Origin: JADKCL01 sp046050405
Lineage (GTDB): Bacteria; Bacteroidota; Bacteroidia; J057; JADKCL01
Length of the DNA: 6,508 nt
Direction: 5' to 3'
Assembly: GCA_046050405.1 (NCBI GenBank)
Contig: JBJOPY010000041.1
Location: forward strand, 1-6,508
Position 1 is the first letter of the stretch, and the number at the start of each line of letters is the position of its first letter. The notes under the pieces are model-generated. The model saw only the letters and a program-made list of their open reading frames with translations, ran no database searches and was not told where the DNA came from. The translations under genes and the position numbers were made by a program. This document shows, piece by piece, positions 1 through 6,445 of this stretch.

Positions 1-2454
1 GAGGTGCAGGGGAAACAGCGACAACTGGAACAATCCACGAAGCCATGGTATCGCCAGCATCATTCCCACAAAGAAAGAAATGCCCATCAGGAGCCATCCT
101 GTGGCTGCATTCGTCCTTCGAAGTGACTTGAGAATGGAATCCTCAGCTGAAATCCCCGTCAGGATCAAAGCAACATTTCCTAGGATCAGCGATAGAAAGG
201 TCAACGTGCGAGTTTGGCCGGCATTGCAGCCAAGTTCGGGACTGAGGAAGAAAATCAGGAGAAGGATCCCTAGCATTACTGTTCCATTGAGGATGCTGCG
301 CAAGGTTCGCCTGCCACCGAAGAACTTCTCGCCTTGCTTGCGCGGTCCTCGTTTCATGATTCCTTCCTCCTCCGGGATTCCTTCGAAGGCCACCGAGCTT
401 GCAGGGTCGATGATCAACTCCAGAAAGGCAATGTGCACCGGCCAAAGCAACAATGGCAGATGGGCAAACATCACCGGCACGAACGCCAAGCCTGCAATCG
501 GGATATGGATGGAGAGAATGTAGCCGAATGCCTTCTGGATGTTGTCGTAGATGCGGCGCCCCAGCCGGATGGCCGAGACGATCGAGGCAAAATGGTCGTC
601 GAGCAATACCAGTGCGGCCGATTCCCGGGCCACGTCGGTTCCCTTTTTCCCCATCGCAACGCCGATATGGGCGGCCTTCAGGGCTGGCGCGTCATTCACT
701 CCGTCCCCTGTCATGGCCACCACTTCACCGTTGGCACGGAAGGCCTGCACCAGTCGCAGCTTCTGCTCGGGTGCCACGCGGGCAAAGATTCTCACATGCT
801 TGAGCCTTTCCTGCAATTCTGCATCCGAAAGCACTGACAGTTCCGTGCCTGTCATCACTTCGTAGGGTGCGGAAAGTCCGATTTCCTTGGCGATGCTCAC
901 CGCCGTCTCCGGGTAGTCTCCGGTGATCATCACCACCTCCACGCCTGCGCTGCGGCATTCGGCCACCGCGCCTGGCACTTCCGGACGTATCGGATCCGCC
1001 AGGCCGATCAATCCGCAGAATTCGAAGTCGAAATCATGCTGGATCTCGGGAAGCTCGGAGGATTCGATTTTGCTCCGTGCCACGGCGATCACCCGCAGCC
1101 CCTCCGCCGCGATGCCGTGAATGACCTGATGATAGTGCTCCATTTCGGCATCTGAGAAATGGCAAAGGTCGAATATCGCCTCTGGCGCACCCTTGGCCGC
1201 GATCACCCGTTCGGCTTGCCCGGGCTGACGGAATGCCCGCGACATCGCCATTATTTCCTTGCTCAGCGGAAACTCCTTCAGTAGCTCCCAGTCAAGGTGA
1301 ATGTGTTCCGACTCCACGTGCTCCTGCCTGCCAAGGACTTGAATGGCCTTTTCCATGGGATCGAAAGGGTCGGTCTGGCTCGCCAGAATACCGTATTCCA
1401 CCAGGATGTGGAAATCTTCAGGAACCTCCTCCGAGACAGAATCCTTCAGGTTCAGTCGCTTTCCATGCGCGTACAGACACCTCACGGACATTTTGTTTTG
1501 GGTCAGAGTCCCGGTCTTGTCCGTGCAGAGGATGGTAGCCGCTCCCAAGGTCTCGATTGCAGATCCATTGGTTGTCAGCACGTTGCTTTTAGAAATCCGC
1601 CAGGCACCCAGCGCAGTGAACACCGTGAACACGACAGGAAACTCCTCCGGCAACATTGCCATCGCCAGTGAAAGCCCTGCCAGCAGTGCCTTCAATAAGC
1701 CTCCACGAACCAGGTAAAAGACCACGACCACGAGCAGGCAAGTCACCAATGCGAGGACGCTCATCCGTTTCACCAGCCTGCCCATTTCCTTTTCCAGCAA
1801 GGTCTTTTCGTCGCCTACGGATTCCATGGCTCCTCCGATCTTCCCAATGCGTGTCTGAACACCCGCCAGCACCGCCTCTGCCAGCCCGATCCCTTGCACC
1901 ACCAATGTACTGCTGTACAGTGTCCTGCCCTCCTCGGTTGATGCTGCCTCGTCCTTCCGTACGGGCAGTGATTCCCCCGTCAGCAGCGACTCATCCACTG
2001 ACAAGTTCAGGGAATTCAGCAGCTGTGCGTCCGCAGGGATTCTATCGCCTTCCCTCAGTACGAGCAGATCGCCCACGACCACCTCGCGCCCGGGGATGCG
2101 CACCTCCTGTCCGTCGCGTATCACCAGTGCCCGTGGACTTGCCATCCCCTTCAGTACATCCAGGGCGCGCTCGGTCTTCCGCTCCTGGTAAATCGTGATC
2201 CCGATCACCACTAGGACAAACAGCAGCAGCACCATCCCACCTTCCATGTCCCCCAGGACCAGGTACAAAACCCCGCAGGACACCAGCAAAATGAACATTG
2301 GCTCGATGAGCACCGACAAGGCGATCTGCAACAGCGTCTTCGGCTTGGAGGATGGGAGTTCGTTGTATCCATGCTGGTTCAGGCGATCTGCTGCTTCTGC
2401 GGCACTCAGGCCTTGCTGCTGGACGGCGGAGGAGAATGGGTTTTGAGGCTGCAT
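1..2454 (-). CDS. Cation-transporting P-type ATPase (P2-like, PEEFP variant), 3' end beyond the left edge
   Basis: ATP-driven cation pump of the inner membrane; 818 codons are in the window and the frame is still open at position 1. An N-terminal cation-ATPase segment (about residues 15-38) leads into M1-M2 (about 40-90). The actuator domain has TGES at 159-162. M4 carries PEEFP at 269-273. The phosphorylation site is DKTGT, with Asp312 the phospho-acceptor. The nucleotide-binding domain has KGAPE at 421-425, and the hinge has TGD at 511-513 and TGDGVNDAP at 582-590. M5-M6 lie at about 640-683, M7 and M8 follow, and the window ends after M9, so roughly 30 residues with M10 are probably missing. 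There is no heavy-metal-binding domain or CPC motif, so it is not P1B. ATG 2454 is the first possible start, because TAG lies in frame at 2464-2466. The only Shine-Dalgarno-like AGG abuts the ATG, suggesting weak or leaderless initiation. The ion is unassigned; Ca2+, Mn2+ or another cation are possible. Confidence 0.95.
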   Translation of the reverse strand, partial: MQPQNPFSSAVQQQGLSAAEAADRLNQHGYNELPSSKPKTLLQIALSVLIEPMFILLVSCGVLYLVLGDMEGGMVLLLFVLVVIGITIYQERKTERALDVLKGMASPRALVIRDGQEVRIPGREVVVGDLLVLREGDRIPADAQLLNSLNLSVDESLLTGESLPVRKDEAASTEEGRTLYSSTLVVQGIGLAEAVLAGVQTRIGKIGGAMESVGDEKTLLEKEMGRLVKRMSVLALVTCLLVVVVFYLVRGGLLKALLAGLSLAMAMLPEEFPVVFTVFTALGAWRISKSNVLTTNGSAIETLGAATILCTDKTGTLTQNKMSVRCLYAHGKRLNLKDSVSEEVPEDFHILVEYGILASQTDPFDPMEKAIQVLGRQEHVESEHIHLDWELLKEFPLSKEIMAMSRAFRQPGQAERVIAAKGAPEAIFDLCHFSDAEMEHYHQVIHGIAAEGLRVIAVARSKIESSELPEIQHDFDFEFCGLIGLADPIRPEVPGAVAECRSAGVEVVMITGDYPETAVSIAKEIGLSAPYEVMTGTELSVLSDAELQERLKHVRIFARVAPEQKLRLVQAFRANGEVVAMTGDGVNDAPALKAAHIGVAMGKKGTDVARESAALVLLDDHFASIVSAIRLGRRIYDNIQKAFGYILSIHIPIAGLAFVPVMFAHLPLLLWPVHIAFLELIIDPASSVAFEGIPEEEGIMKRGPRKQGEKFFGGRRTLRSILNGTVMLGILLLIFFLSPELGCNAGQTRTLTFLSLILGNVALILTGISAEDSILKSLRRTNAATGWLLMGISFFVGMMLAIPWLRGLFQLSLFPLHL

Positions 2455-2783
2455 CCTGCGATTCTATCAATGGGTCGAAAAGATACGAGGGAATGGGAAG
2501 GTTGGTGTTGATTTTTGTCTGGGTTCGAAGAGAGACTCACTTTCGGAGTCGTTGACGGAAGATTCACACAGGTTCCTATACCGTAAAATCCAAAATGCTT
2601 GCAGGGATCGATGCACCAAGGCGTCATGGCTCCCTTGGGTCAAATATGGCAATTCCGAGGTGTCATCGCAATCGCGGATTTGACTGAAATGGTTCCAGAT
2701 TCCCAATTTTCAACGATCAGCGGCCGGTGGCAGCATGATCCCGCAGAGGGGGAGGCCACAGCGTCGATGGCCAGATGCCGCCG
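2455..2783. other. Intergenic region upstream of the ATPase and downstream of the permease
   Basis: This 329-base gap between two minus-strand genes holds no convincing gene; the short open frames in it (70 to 80 codons) resemble nothing I know and overlap one another. It must hold the ATPase promoter if that gene is transcribed separately. On the minus strand TATAGG (2576-2581) could be a -10 element, but there is no good -35 at 16-18 bases. No intrinsic terminator with a T-tract is visible after the permease; only a weak GGCCA/TGGCC pair (2754-2772) is present. Confidence 0.6.
2616..2638. repeat. 6-bp inverted repeat in the ATPase leader region
   Basis: CCAAGG at 2616-2621 and CCTTGG at 2633-2638 form a perfect 6-bp inverted repeat around an 11-base centre that is itself partly symmetric. 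It lies about 160 to 185 bases upstream of the ATPase start. No T-tract follows on either strand, so it does not look like an intrinsic terminator. It could be an operator half-site pair or chance. Confidence 0.3.
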
Positions 2784-4244
2784 CTATGCCTTTCGCCTCC
2801 AGATAAAGTAAACCGGAATCCCCACCAATACAATCACCAGTCCTGGAAAGCTATAGTCCGGCTTCATGAACAGCAGGTTGATACAGAATGCAGCGGCCAT
2901 GAGCAGGTAGACTGCGGGGACGACGGGGTAGCCGAAGGCTTTGTAGGGCCGCTCGACGAGTGGGTTTTTCTGGCGGAGGATGAAGATGCCGAGGATCGTC
3001 AGGATGTAAAAGATCATCACGGCGAAGATGACATAGTCGAGGAGCTCGCCGTATTTGCCACTGATACAAAGCAAGGAGGCCCAGATGCATTGGATCCAAA
3101 GGGCCATTCCGGGTACGCCCTTGCGGTTGTTGGCGGTCATTTGCCGGAAGAAGAGCCCGTCGCCGGCCATTGCTTGATAGACGCGGGCACCGGAGAGGAT
3201 GATGCCATTGTTACAGCCAAACGTGGAGATCATGATCAAGACCGCCATGATGGTCACGGCAGTGTCACCACTGATCATCTGGGCGACCGCCCCCGTGGCC
3301 ACCCGGTCTTTCTCAGCGAAAATGATTCCCTTGCCGACCACCGTCGCCGCGGTGGGATCGCCATGGAAGGGCAGCAGGTTCAGGTAGGCGAGGTTCACCA
3401 GGATGTAGAGCCCGATCACGATGGAGGTGCCATAAAAGAGGCTCAAGGGGATGCTCCGCTTGGGATGGTCGATTTCGCCCGCGATGAAGGTGACATTGTT
3501 CCAGGCGTCGCTGCTGAAGAGGGAGCCGACCAAGCCGACTCCCATCGCGGAGAGAAGGCCCAAGGTGGAGAGCGTGGTGAAGGTCATGGCACCGGTGGTC
3601 TTGTCGGTATCGTAGCTGCCGACCTCCCAGAAGCGTGCAAGGTTGCCCTCCCAGACCTCTGGACGGCGGAATACAAGCAAGCCCAGGATGATGAGCCCGA
3701 ACAGTGCGATGAGCTTGGTGGAGGTGAACGTACGCAGGATGAGCTTGCCATAGTTGATGCCTTGGGCGTTCAGGAAGGTCAAAACGAGAATGGAGGCGAT
3801 CCCGAGCAACTGCGCGGACGTGAGCTTGAAGCTGCCGATTTGGATCAGGATGTTGGTCTCGCTGAAAACGGGGAAGATTTGCCCTGTGTATTTGGCAAAG
3901 GCGACCGCGACCGCTGCGATGGTTCCCGTCTGGATCACCGTGAACATGGTCCATCCGTAGAGGAACCCCACGAAGGGATTGTAGGCCTCCTTGAGATAAA
4001 TATACTGGCCGCCGGCCCGAGGGTACATGCCTGCAAGCTCGCCGTAGCTCAGGGCTGCGAATACGGTCATAATACCCGTGATGACCCAGAGTGCCATCAT
4101 CATGCCGGGGCCGCCGACTTGGCGCCCCATGTCGGCCGCCACGATGAAGACACCCGATCCGATCATGGAGCCCGCCACGATCAATGTGGCATCCAGCAGG
4201 TTGAGTGTCTTTTTCCGGGGGAGAGTGTCAGTTGTTGCATTCAT
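2784..4244 (-). CDS. APC-superfamily amino acid permease (LAT/SteT-like)
   Basis: Secondary transporter for amino acids in the inner membrane, 486 residues, the usual length for a 12-helix LeuT-fold APC protein. Helix 1 is broken by the GSMIGSG motif (25-31), which in this family binds the substrate amino and carboxyl groups. A conserved YGELAGMYPRAGG stretch (67-79) marks helices 2-3. A SDAWNN motif (245-250), followed by FIAGEI and HPKRSIP (253-266), is typical of the LAT branch that includes the bacterial Ser/Thr exchanger SteT. The last helices end in the basic tail WRRKA. Exchange or proton-coupled uptake is possible; the sequence does not fix the substrate. ATG 4244 has a good AGGA five bases upstream. 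The nearest same-strand gene upstream is 384 bases away, so it is probably its own transcription unit. It is not obviously connected in function with the ATPase or the polysaccharide genes. Confidence 0.93.
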   Translation of the reverse strand: MNATTDTLPRKKTLNLLDATLIVAGSMIGSGVFIVAADMGRQVGGPGMMMALWVITGIMTVFAALSYGELAGMYPRAGGQYIYLKEAYNPFVGFLYGWTMFTVIQTGTIAAVAVAFAKYTGQIFPVFSETNILIQIGSFKLTSAQLLGIASILVLTFLNAQGINYGKLILRTFTSTKLIALFGLIILGLLVFRRPEVWEGNLARFWEVGSYDTDKTTGAMTFTTLSTLGLLSAMGVGLVGSLFSSDAWNNVTFIAGEIDHPKRSIPLSLFYGTSIVIGLYILVNLAYLNLLPFHGDPTAATVVGKGIIFAEKDRVATGAVAQMISGDTAVTIMAVLIMISTFGCNNGIILSGARVYQAMAGDGLFFRQMTANNRKGVPGMALWIQCIWASLLCISGKYGELLDYVIFAVMIFYILTILGIFILRQKNPLVERPYKAFGYPVVPAVYLLMAAAFCINLLFMKPDYSFPGLVIVLVGIPVYFIWRRKA

Positions 4245-4249
4245 GGGAA

Positions 4250-4253
4250 TCCT
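4250..4253 (-). promoter_or_regulatory. Shine-Dalgarno sequence of the permease
   Basis: On the minus strand AGGA stands five bases before ATG 4244, which supports that start over any internal methionine. Confidence 0.6.
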
Positions 4254-4303
4254 AATTCGATCCCCAAACTACATAAAAGTCATGCGATCCCGATGCGGAA
4301 GTG

Positions 4304-4309
4304 ATCATA
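4304..4309 (-). promoter_or_regulatory. Possible -10 element for the permease
   Basis: On the minus strand this reads TATGAT, one mismatch from TATAAT, inside an AT-rich patch about 60 bases upstream of the permease start. At a 17-base spacing the -35 position reads CGGTGC, unlike TTGACA, and falls within one arm of the inverted repeat 4325-4362. If real, it would be a promoter needing an activator, or one controlled at that repeat. Confidence 0.25.
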
Positions 4310-4324
4310 AATATTTTGAAATTG

Positions 4325-4362
4325 CTGCACCGTTGCCTTCGGTCATCCACTAGGCGGTGCAG
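4325..4362. repeat. Perfect 8-bp inverted repeat upstream of the permease
   Basis: CTGCACCG (4325-4332) and CGGTGCAG (4355-4362) are exact reverse complements separated by 22 bases. In plus-strand RNA two G-U pairs could extend the stem inward. The repeat lies 81 to 118 bases upstream of the permease start and borders the possible -10 element. On the minus strand it is followed by CAATTTC rather than a run of T, so it is a poor intrinsic terminator for the glycosyltransferase unit, whose stop is over 260 bases away. A regulatory site or leader-RNA stem is the more natural reading. Confidence 0.45.
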
Positions 4363-4628
4363 GTGCCGCACAATGCGATGGATGGCAAAATTCCTGAAAA
4401 TCACACCATCCTCATGAAAAAAGCAAGGGGAAATTTGGCTTTGCGGGACTGGCTGTGCATCAACTGAAAATCAATCCACAATGTTTTGACGCTGTCAAAC
4501 ACGGGGGTAGAATTGAAAAATTGCGGGCGGGAATGATGCAACAGTCTCCTATCGCCTGAATTCCCGGCCTGTCTTTCAAACGCTCCCTCCAAGTGCCGGC
4601 TAAAATGGCTGTGGAAAGGTGGCGGAGA
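4363..4628. other. Intergenic region between glycosyltransferase and permease
   Basis: This is the rest of the 384-base gap. It contains one 63-codon minus-strand open frame (4401-4592) with no recognisable motif and no clear ribosome binding site, which I do not accept as a gene. AT-rich stretches around 4390-4520 could hold promoter elements, but I cannot point to a convincing pair. Confidence 0.5.
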
Positions 4629-4642
4629 TCAGAGTTTCCGCC
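4621..4642. repeat. Hairpin overlapping the glycosyltransferase stop codon
   Basis: GGCGGA (4621-4626) and TCCGCC (4637-4642) form a perfect 6-bp stem with a 10-base loop that includes the TGA stop. It is followed on the minus strand by ACCTTTCC, which is not a T-tract. An overlapping alternative stem, CGCCC/GGGCG (4639-4651), lies just upstream in the coding sequence. Together they may act as a 3'-end stabiliser or a weak terminator of the two-gene unit. Confidence 0.35.
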
Positions 4643-5408
4643 CCTTGGGCGAAGATTCCGGTCTTTTGAACAATTGGAACACCTTCGTGAAATACTTGGA
4701 ATAGACCCTCAGTGGTCCCGAAGGCAGCCCATTCCTGCGAAGGGCGGCCATGATTTCACGGTTGAGCTTGATCTTGCTCCTCAGGCCCTGGTTCGAGATT
4801 CCGCCCATCCGCATGGTGACCATGACCTTCGGCAGGTACGTCCATGTGATCCTCTCCTTGTACAGAAAACGTAGCATCAGGTCGAAGTCACTTGTGATCC
4901 TGTACCTTGTATCAAAGTTCCCGAGTCGCTGGTAAATCTCCCGCTTCACAAAAAATGTCGGGTGTGGTGGCATGTCTCCGTACTCAAACCTCCTGAGGGA
5001 GAATCCTTCCGAACTGTAAAACCGGACGACACGATCAAGTTTCCCGGGCTTTACGAAGATGAGGTCGCCGATCACGCTGTCCTTCCCCGTATGCTCCAGT
5101 TCTGCCACCACGGCCGATACCACATCATTGCTGGTGTAAAAATCATCCGCATTGAGAATGCCGACCACGTCGCCAGTGGCCCGGGCGAGACCCTTGTTCA
5201 TGGCGTCATAGACCCCTTCGTCGCACTCGGAAACCAGAACAGTGATCTTGGTTCCGTAGCTTTTCAAGATGTCAACCGTGCCGTCGTTGCTTCCGCCATC
5301 GATCACAATGTGCTCGATGTCAGGATAATCTTGCTGGACGACGGAATCGACCGCCGAGGCGATCGTGGATTCTGCATTGTAGACCACGGTGATGATGCTG
5401 ACCTTCAT
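4629..5408 (-). CDS. Glycosyltransferase family 2 (WcaE-like), exopolysaccharide biosynthesis
   Basis: Cytoplasmic GT-A fold sugar transferase, 259 residues, a normal length for the small WcaE-type members of family 2. It probably moves a sugar from a nucleotide-sugar onto a lipid-linked oligosaccharide at the inner membrane. Visible motifs, in order: the N-terminal strand KVSIITVVYNAE (2-13), the nucleotide-binding DGGSNDGT (37-44), EGVYDAMNKG (64-73), the metal-binding NADD (86-89), PPHPTFF (148-153), and SDFDLMLR (173-180) near the catalytic-base region. There is no transmembrane segment; the C-terminus is basic. I chose ATG 5408 because the protein family begins at MKVSI. A longer in-frame start at 5444 would add 12 unrelated residues inside the upstream gene. 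ATG 5408 overlaps the TGA of the acetyltransferase as ATGA and has GGAAA a few bases upstream, so translational coupling is likely. The donor and acceptor sugars cannot be told from sequence. Confidence 0.92.
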   Translation of the reverse strand: MKVSIITVVYNAESTIASAVDSVVQQDYPDIEHIVIDGGSNDGTVDILKSYGTKITVLVSECDEGVYDAMNKGLARATGDVVGILNADDFYTSNDVVSAVVAELEHTGKDSVIGDLIFVKPGKLDRVVRFYSSEGFSLRRFEYGDMPPHPTFFVKREIYQRLGNFDTRYRITSDFDLMLRFLYKERITWTYLPKVMVTMRMGGISNQGLRSKIKLNREIMAALRRNGLPSGPLRVYSKYFTKVFQLFKRPESSPKGRKL

Positions 5409-5977
5409 TCGGTTTCCATCACCCGTTTGCGGATTTCCCGGCAAGGATTTCCAGCGTAGATGGTATAGGCCTCGAGATCTGTGCTTGCGACGGAGGCGAC
5501 CCCCAGTACCGCATGGCTACGGCAGGTGACTCCTTGGGTGACAATGGAGCATGTGCATAGCCATACCCCATCCTCGAGGACGATCGGTTTCACCATGAGG
5601 TCAAAGGTCACTTTTTTATAGTTGTGGTTTCCAGCCATCATCACCACCCCCTGGGAAAGGCAGCAATTGCTCCCGATGGTAACCCTGTCCTGGTTCTCGA
5701 TCCATACAGCCTCCCCAATCCAACTGTTGTCGCCGATCTCCAGTTTCCATGGAAACTTTACATTTACCCGAGGCTTCACGACCACACCCAATCCGATCTT
5801 GGCCCCAAATGCCCTTAACACAAAAATCCGGAGCGCATTGAAAGGATTCAGCGGTGTGTTTACAAACATCCCGTTGGCGATGAACCATAGGAGCCATTTG
5901 AATTTGCTCGCGCCGATATCATACCAATCGTTGTTGAAGCGGGAGAGATCGATCCTCGGTGGCATCTGCTGATCCAT
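5405..5977 (-). CDS. wcaF: WcaF-type polysaccharide acetyltransferase (left-handed beta-helix)
   Basis: Acetyl-CoA-dependent O-acetyltransferase of the hexapeptide-repeat family, 190 residues, close to E. coli WcaF in length; WcaF acts in colanic acid synthesis. The family opening DLSRFNNDWYD is at 10-20, followed by a hydrophobic patch (27-35), then FGAKIG (57-62) and PWKLEIGDNSWIGEAVWI (76-93). The likely catalytic histidine is His118 in GNHNYKKVTFDL. The C-terminal AGNPCREIRKR (175-185) is the usual end of the fold. Several coils show degenerate repeats and more cysteines than I would expect (Cys105, 106, 141, 143, 152, 179). The protein probably works as a trimer in the cytoplasm. An in-frame TAA at 5990-5992 rules out any start upstream of ATG 5977. 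ATG 5977 has no Shine-Dalgarno, whereas Met5 (ATG 5965) has GGA seven bases ahead, so the start may be Met5. The gene overlaps the glycosyltransferase by four bases. wcaF is used for the family; the actual polysaccharide is unknown. Confidence 0.88.
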   Translation of the reverse strand: MDQQMPPRIDLSRFNNDWYDIGASKFKWLLWFIANGMFVNTPLNPFNALRIFVLRAFGAKIGLGVVVKPRVNVKFPWKLEIGDNSWIGEAVWIENQDRVTIGSNCCLSQGVVMMAGNHNYKKVTFDLMVKPIVLEDGVWLCTCSIVTQGVTCRSHAVLGVASVASTDLEAYTIYAGNPCREIRKRVMETE

Positions 5978-6019
5978 TGGGCGGCAAAATTAGGAAAAAG
6001 GCGGGCAGACACTTTTGAA

Positions 6020-6027
6020 TCCTCCCT
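6020..6027 (-). promoter_or_regulatory. Strong Shine-Dalgarno sequence without a clear gene
   Basis: The minus strand reads AGGGAGGA, close to the ideal anti-16S match. The start codon at the right distance is GTG 6012 (seven-base spacing), which opens a 50-codon frame ending at TAA 5860-5862. That frame is out of phase with, and overlaps, the acetyltransferase start. It could initiate a short leader peptide coupled to the acetyltransferase, or be a chance purine run. Confidence 0.3.
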
Positions 6028-6056
6028 AAAAACATTCGACCCGACGGTATAAATTG

Positions 6057-6068
6057 GTGGTTCACCAC
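6057..6068. repeat. Short palindrome upstream of the acetyltransferase
   Basis: GTGGT and ACCAC flank a two-base centre, giving a 12-base near-palindrome 80 to 91 bases upstream of ATG 5977. On the minus strand it is followed after a few bases by TTTATACC, a loose -10-like sequence. It could be a repressor or activator site for the polysaccharide unit, but a 5-bp arm also arises easily by chance. Confidence 0.25.
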
Positions 6069-6445
6069 ATCGCTGCGCGGATAGACCCGATGCCCGTTGG
6101 CAGCTTGGGCTGGCCAGGTGTCATCTTGCACCTGTATTCCCTACCGCCCCGATGCGTTGCCGGCTCAGCAACCCTCGGATCCCATGTCTTCAGGAGGAAT
6201 CTCAAGGCAGGAAAAAATGTCAGGGAAACCGATGCCACTGGTTCATTGGCAGCAACATCCAGAGCCTTCCCGCGAGTCGCCTCGTTGCGGCATTTTTCAG
6301 TGCATTGGGTTCCAAGTGGGGATGGAGGCGCTTCCATCTGGCTTGAGAGTGGGTATCGTCCGGCAGGCTTTCAGAGAGCCGCCCAATATGCGCATAATCA
6401 AGGCGAAGTGTTGCTGTCAGAAGGGGTATTCTGTGTTCTTCGCCC

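Larger units (their letters stand above)
5978..6445. other. 468-base gap upstream of the acetyltransferase, no convincing gene
   Basis: Several mutually overlapping open frames exist here: plus strand 6054-6488; plus strand from 6085 to the right edge, with an ATG at 6217 preceded by AGGA; minus strand 6062-6337 and 6220-6477. None shows a recognisable motif, and all are rich in residues typical of non-coding translations. The gap may hold the promoter and leader of the acetyltransferase unit, or remains of a decayed gene in the polysaccharide cluster. Confidence 0.5.

Noticed and set aside
80..1717. Plus-strand open frames of 60 to 170 codons across the ATPase region.
   Set aside because: They are antisense shadows of the ATPase, which has a continuous frame with all P-type motifs on the minus strand.
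2042..2470. A 142-codon minus-strand frame starting just upstream of the ATPase start.
   Set aside because: It overlaps the ATPase N-terminal half in another frame, and its Arg/Pro/Gly-rich product has no family resemblance.
2531..2549. GACTC/GAGTC inverted repeat in the ATPase upstream region.
   Set aside because: A 5-bp stem with a 7-base loop and no T-tract is expected by chance in a window of this size.
2775..4304. A 509-codon plus-strand open frame covering the whole permease gene.
   Set aside because: It is exactly antisense to a clear APC permease. Its product is packed with Asp, Glu, His and Gly, as expected when hydrophobic xTx codons are read on the other strand. It has no known motif.
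4401..4592. A 63-codon minus-strand open frame just after the glycosyltransferase.
   Set aside because: It has no recognisable motif, no clear ribosome binding site and an irregular composition; most likely chance in a spacer.
5409..5444. A longer glycosyltransferase starting at ATG 5444.
   Set aside because: The extra 12 residues lie inside the acetyltransferase gene and do not match the family N-terminus, which begins with MKVSI at 5408.
5919..6131. A 70-codon minus-strand frame overlapping the acetyltransferase start.
   Set aside because: It is out of frame with a well-supported gene and its product resembles nothing.
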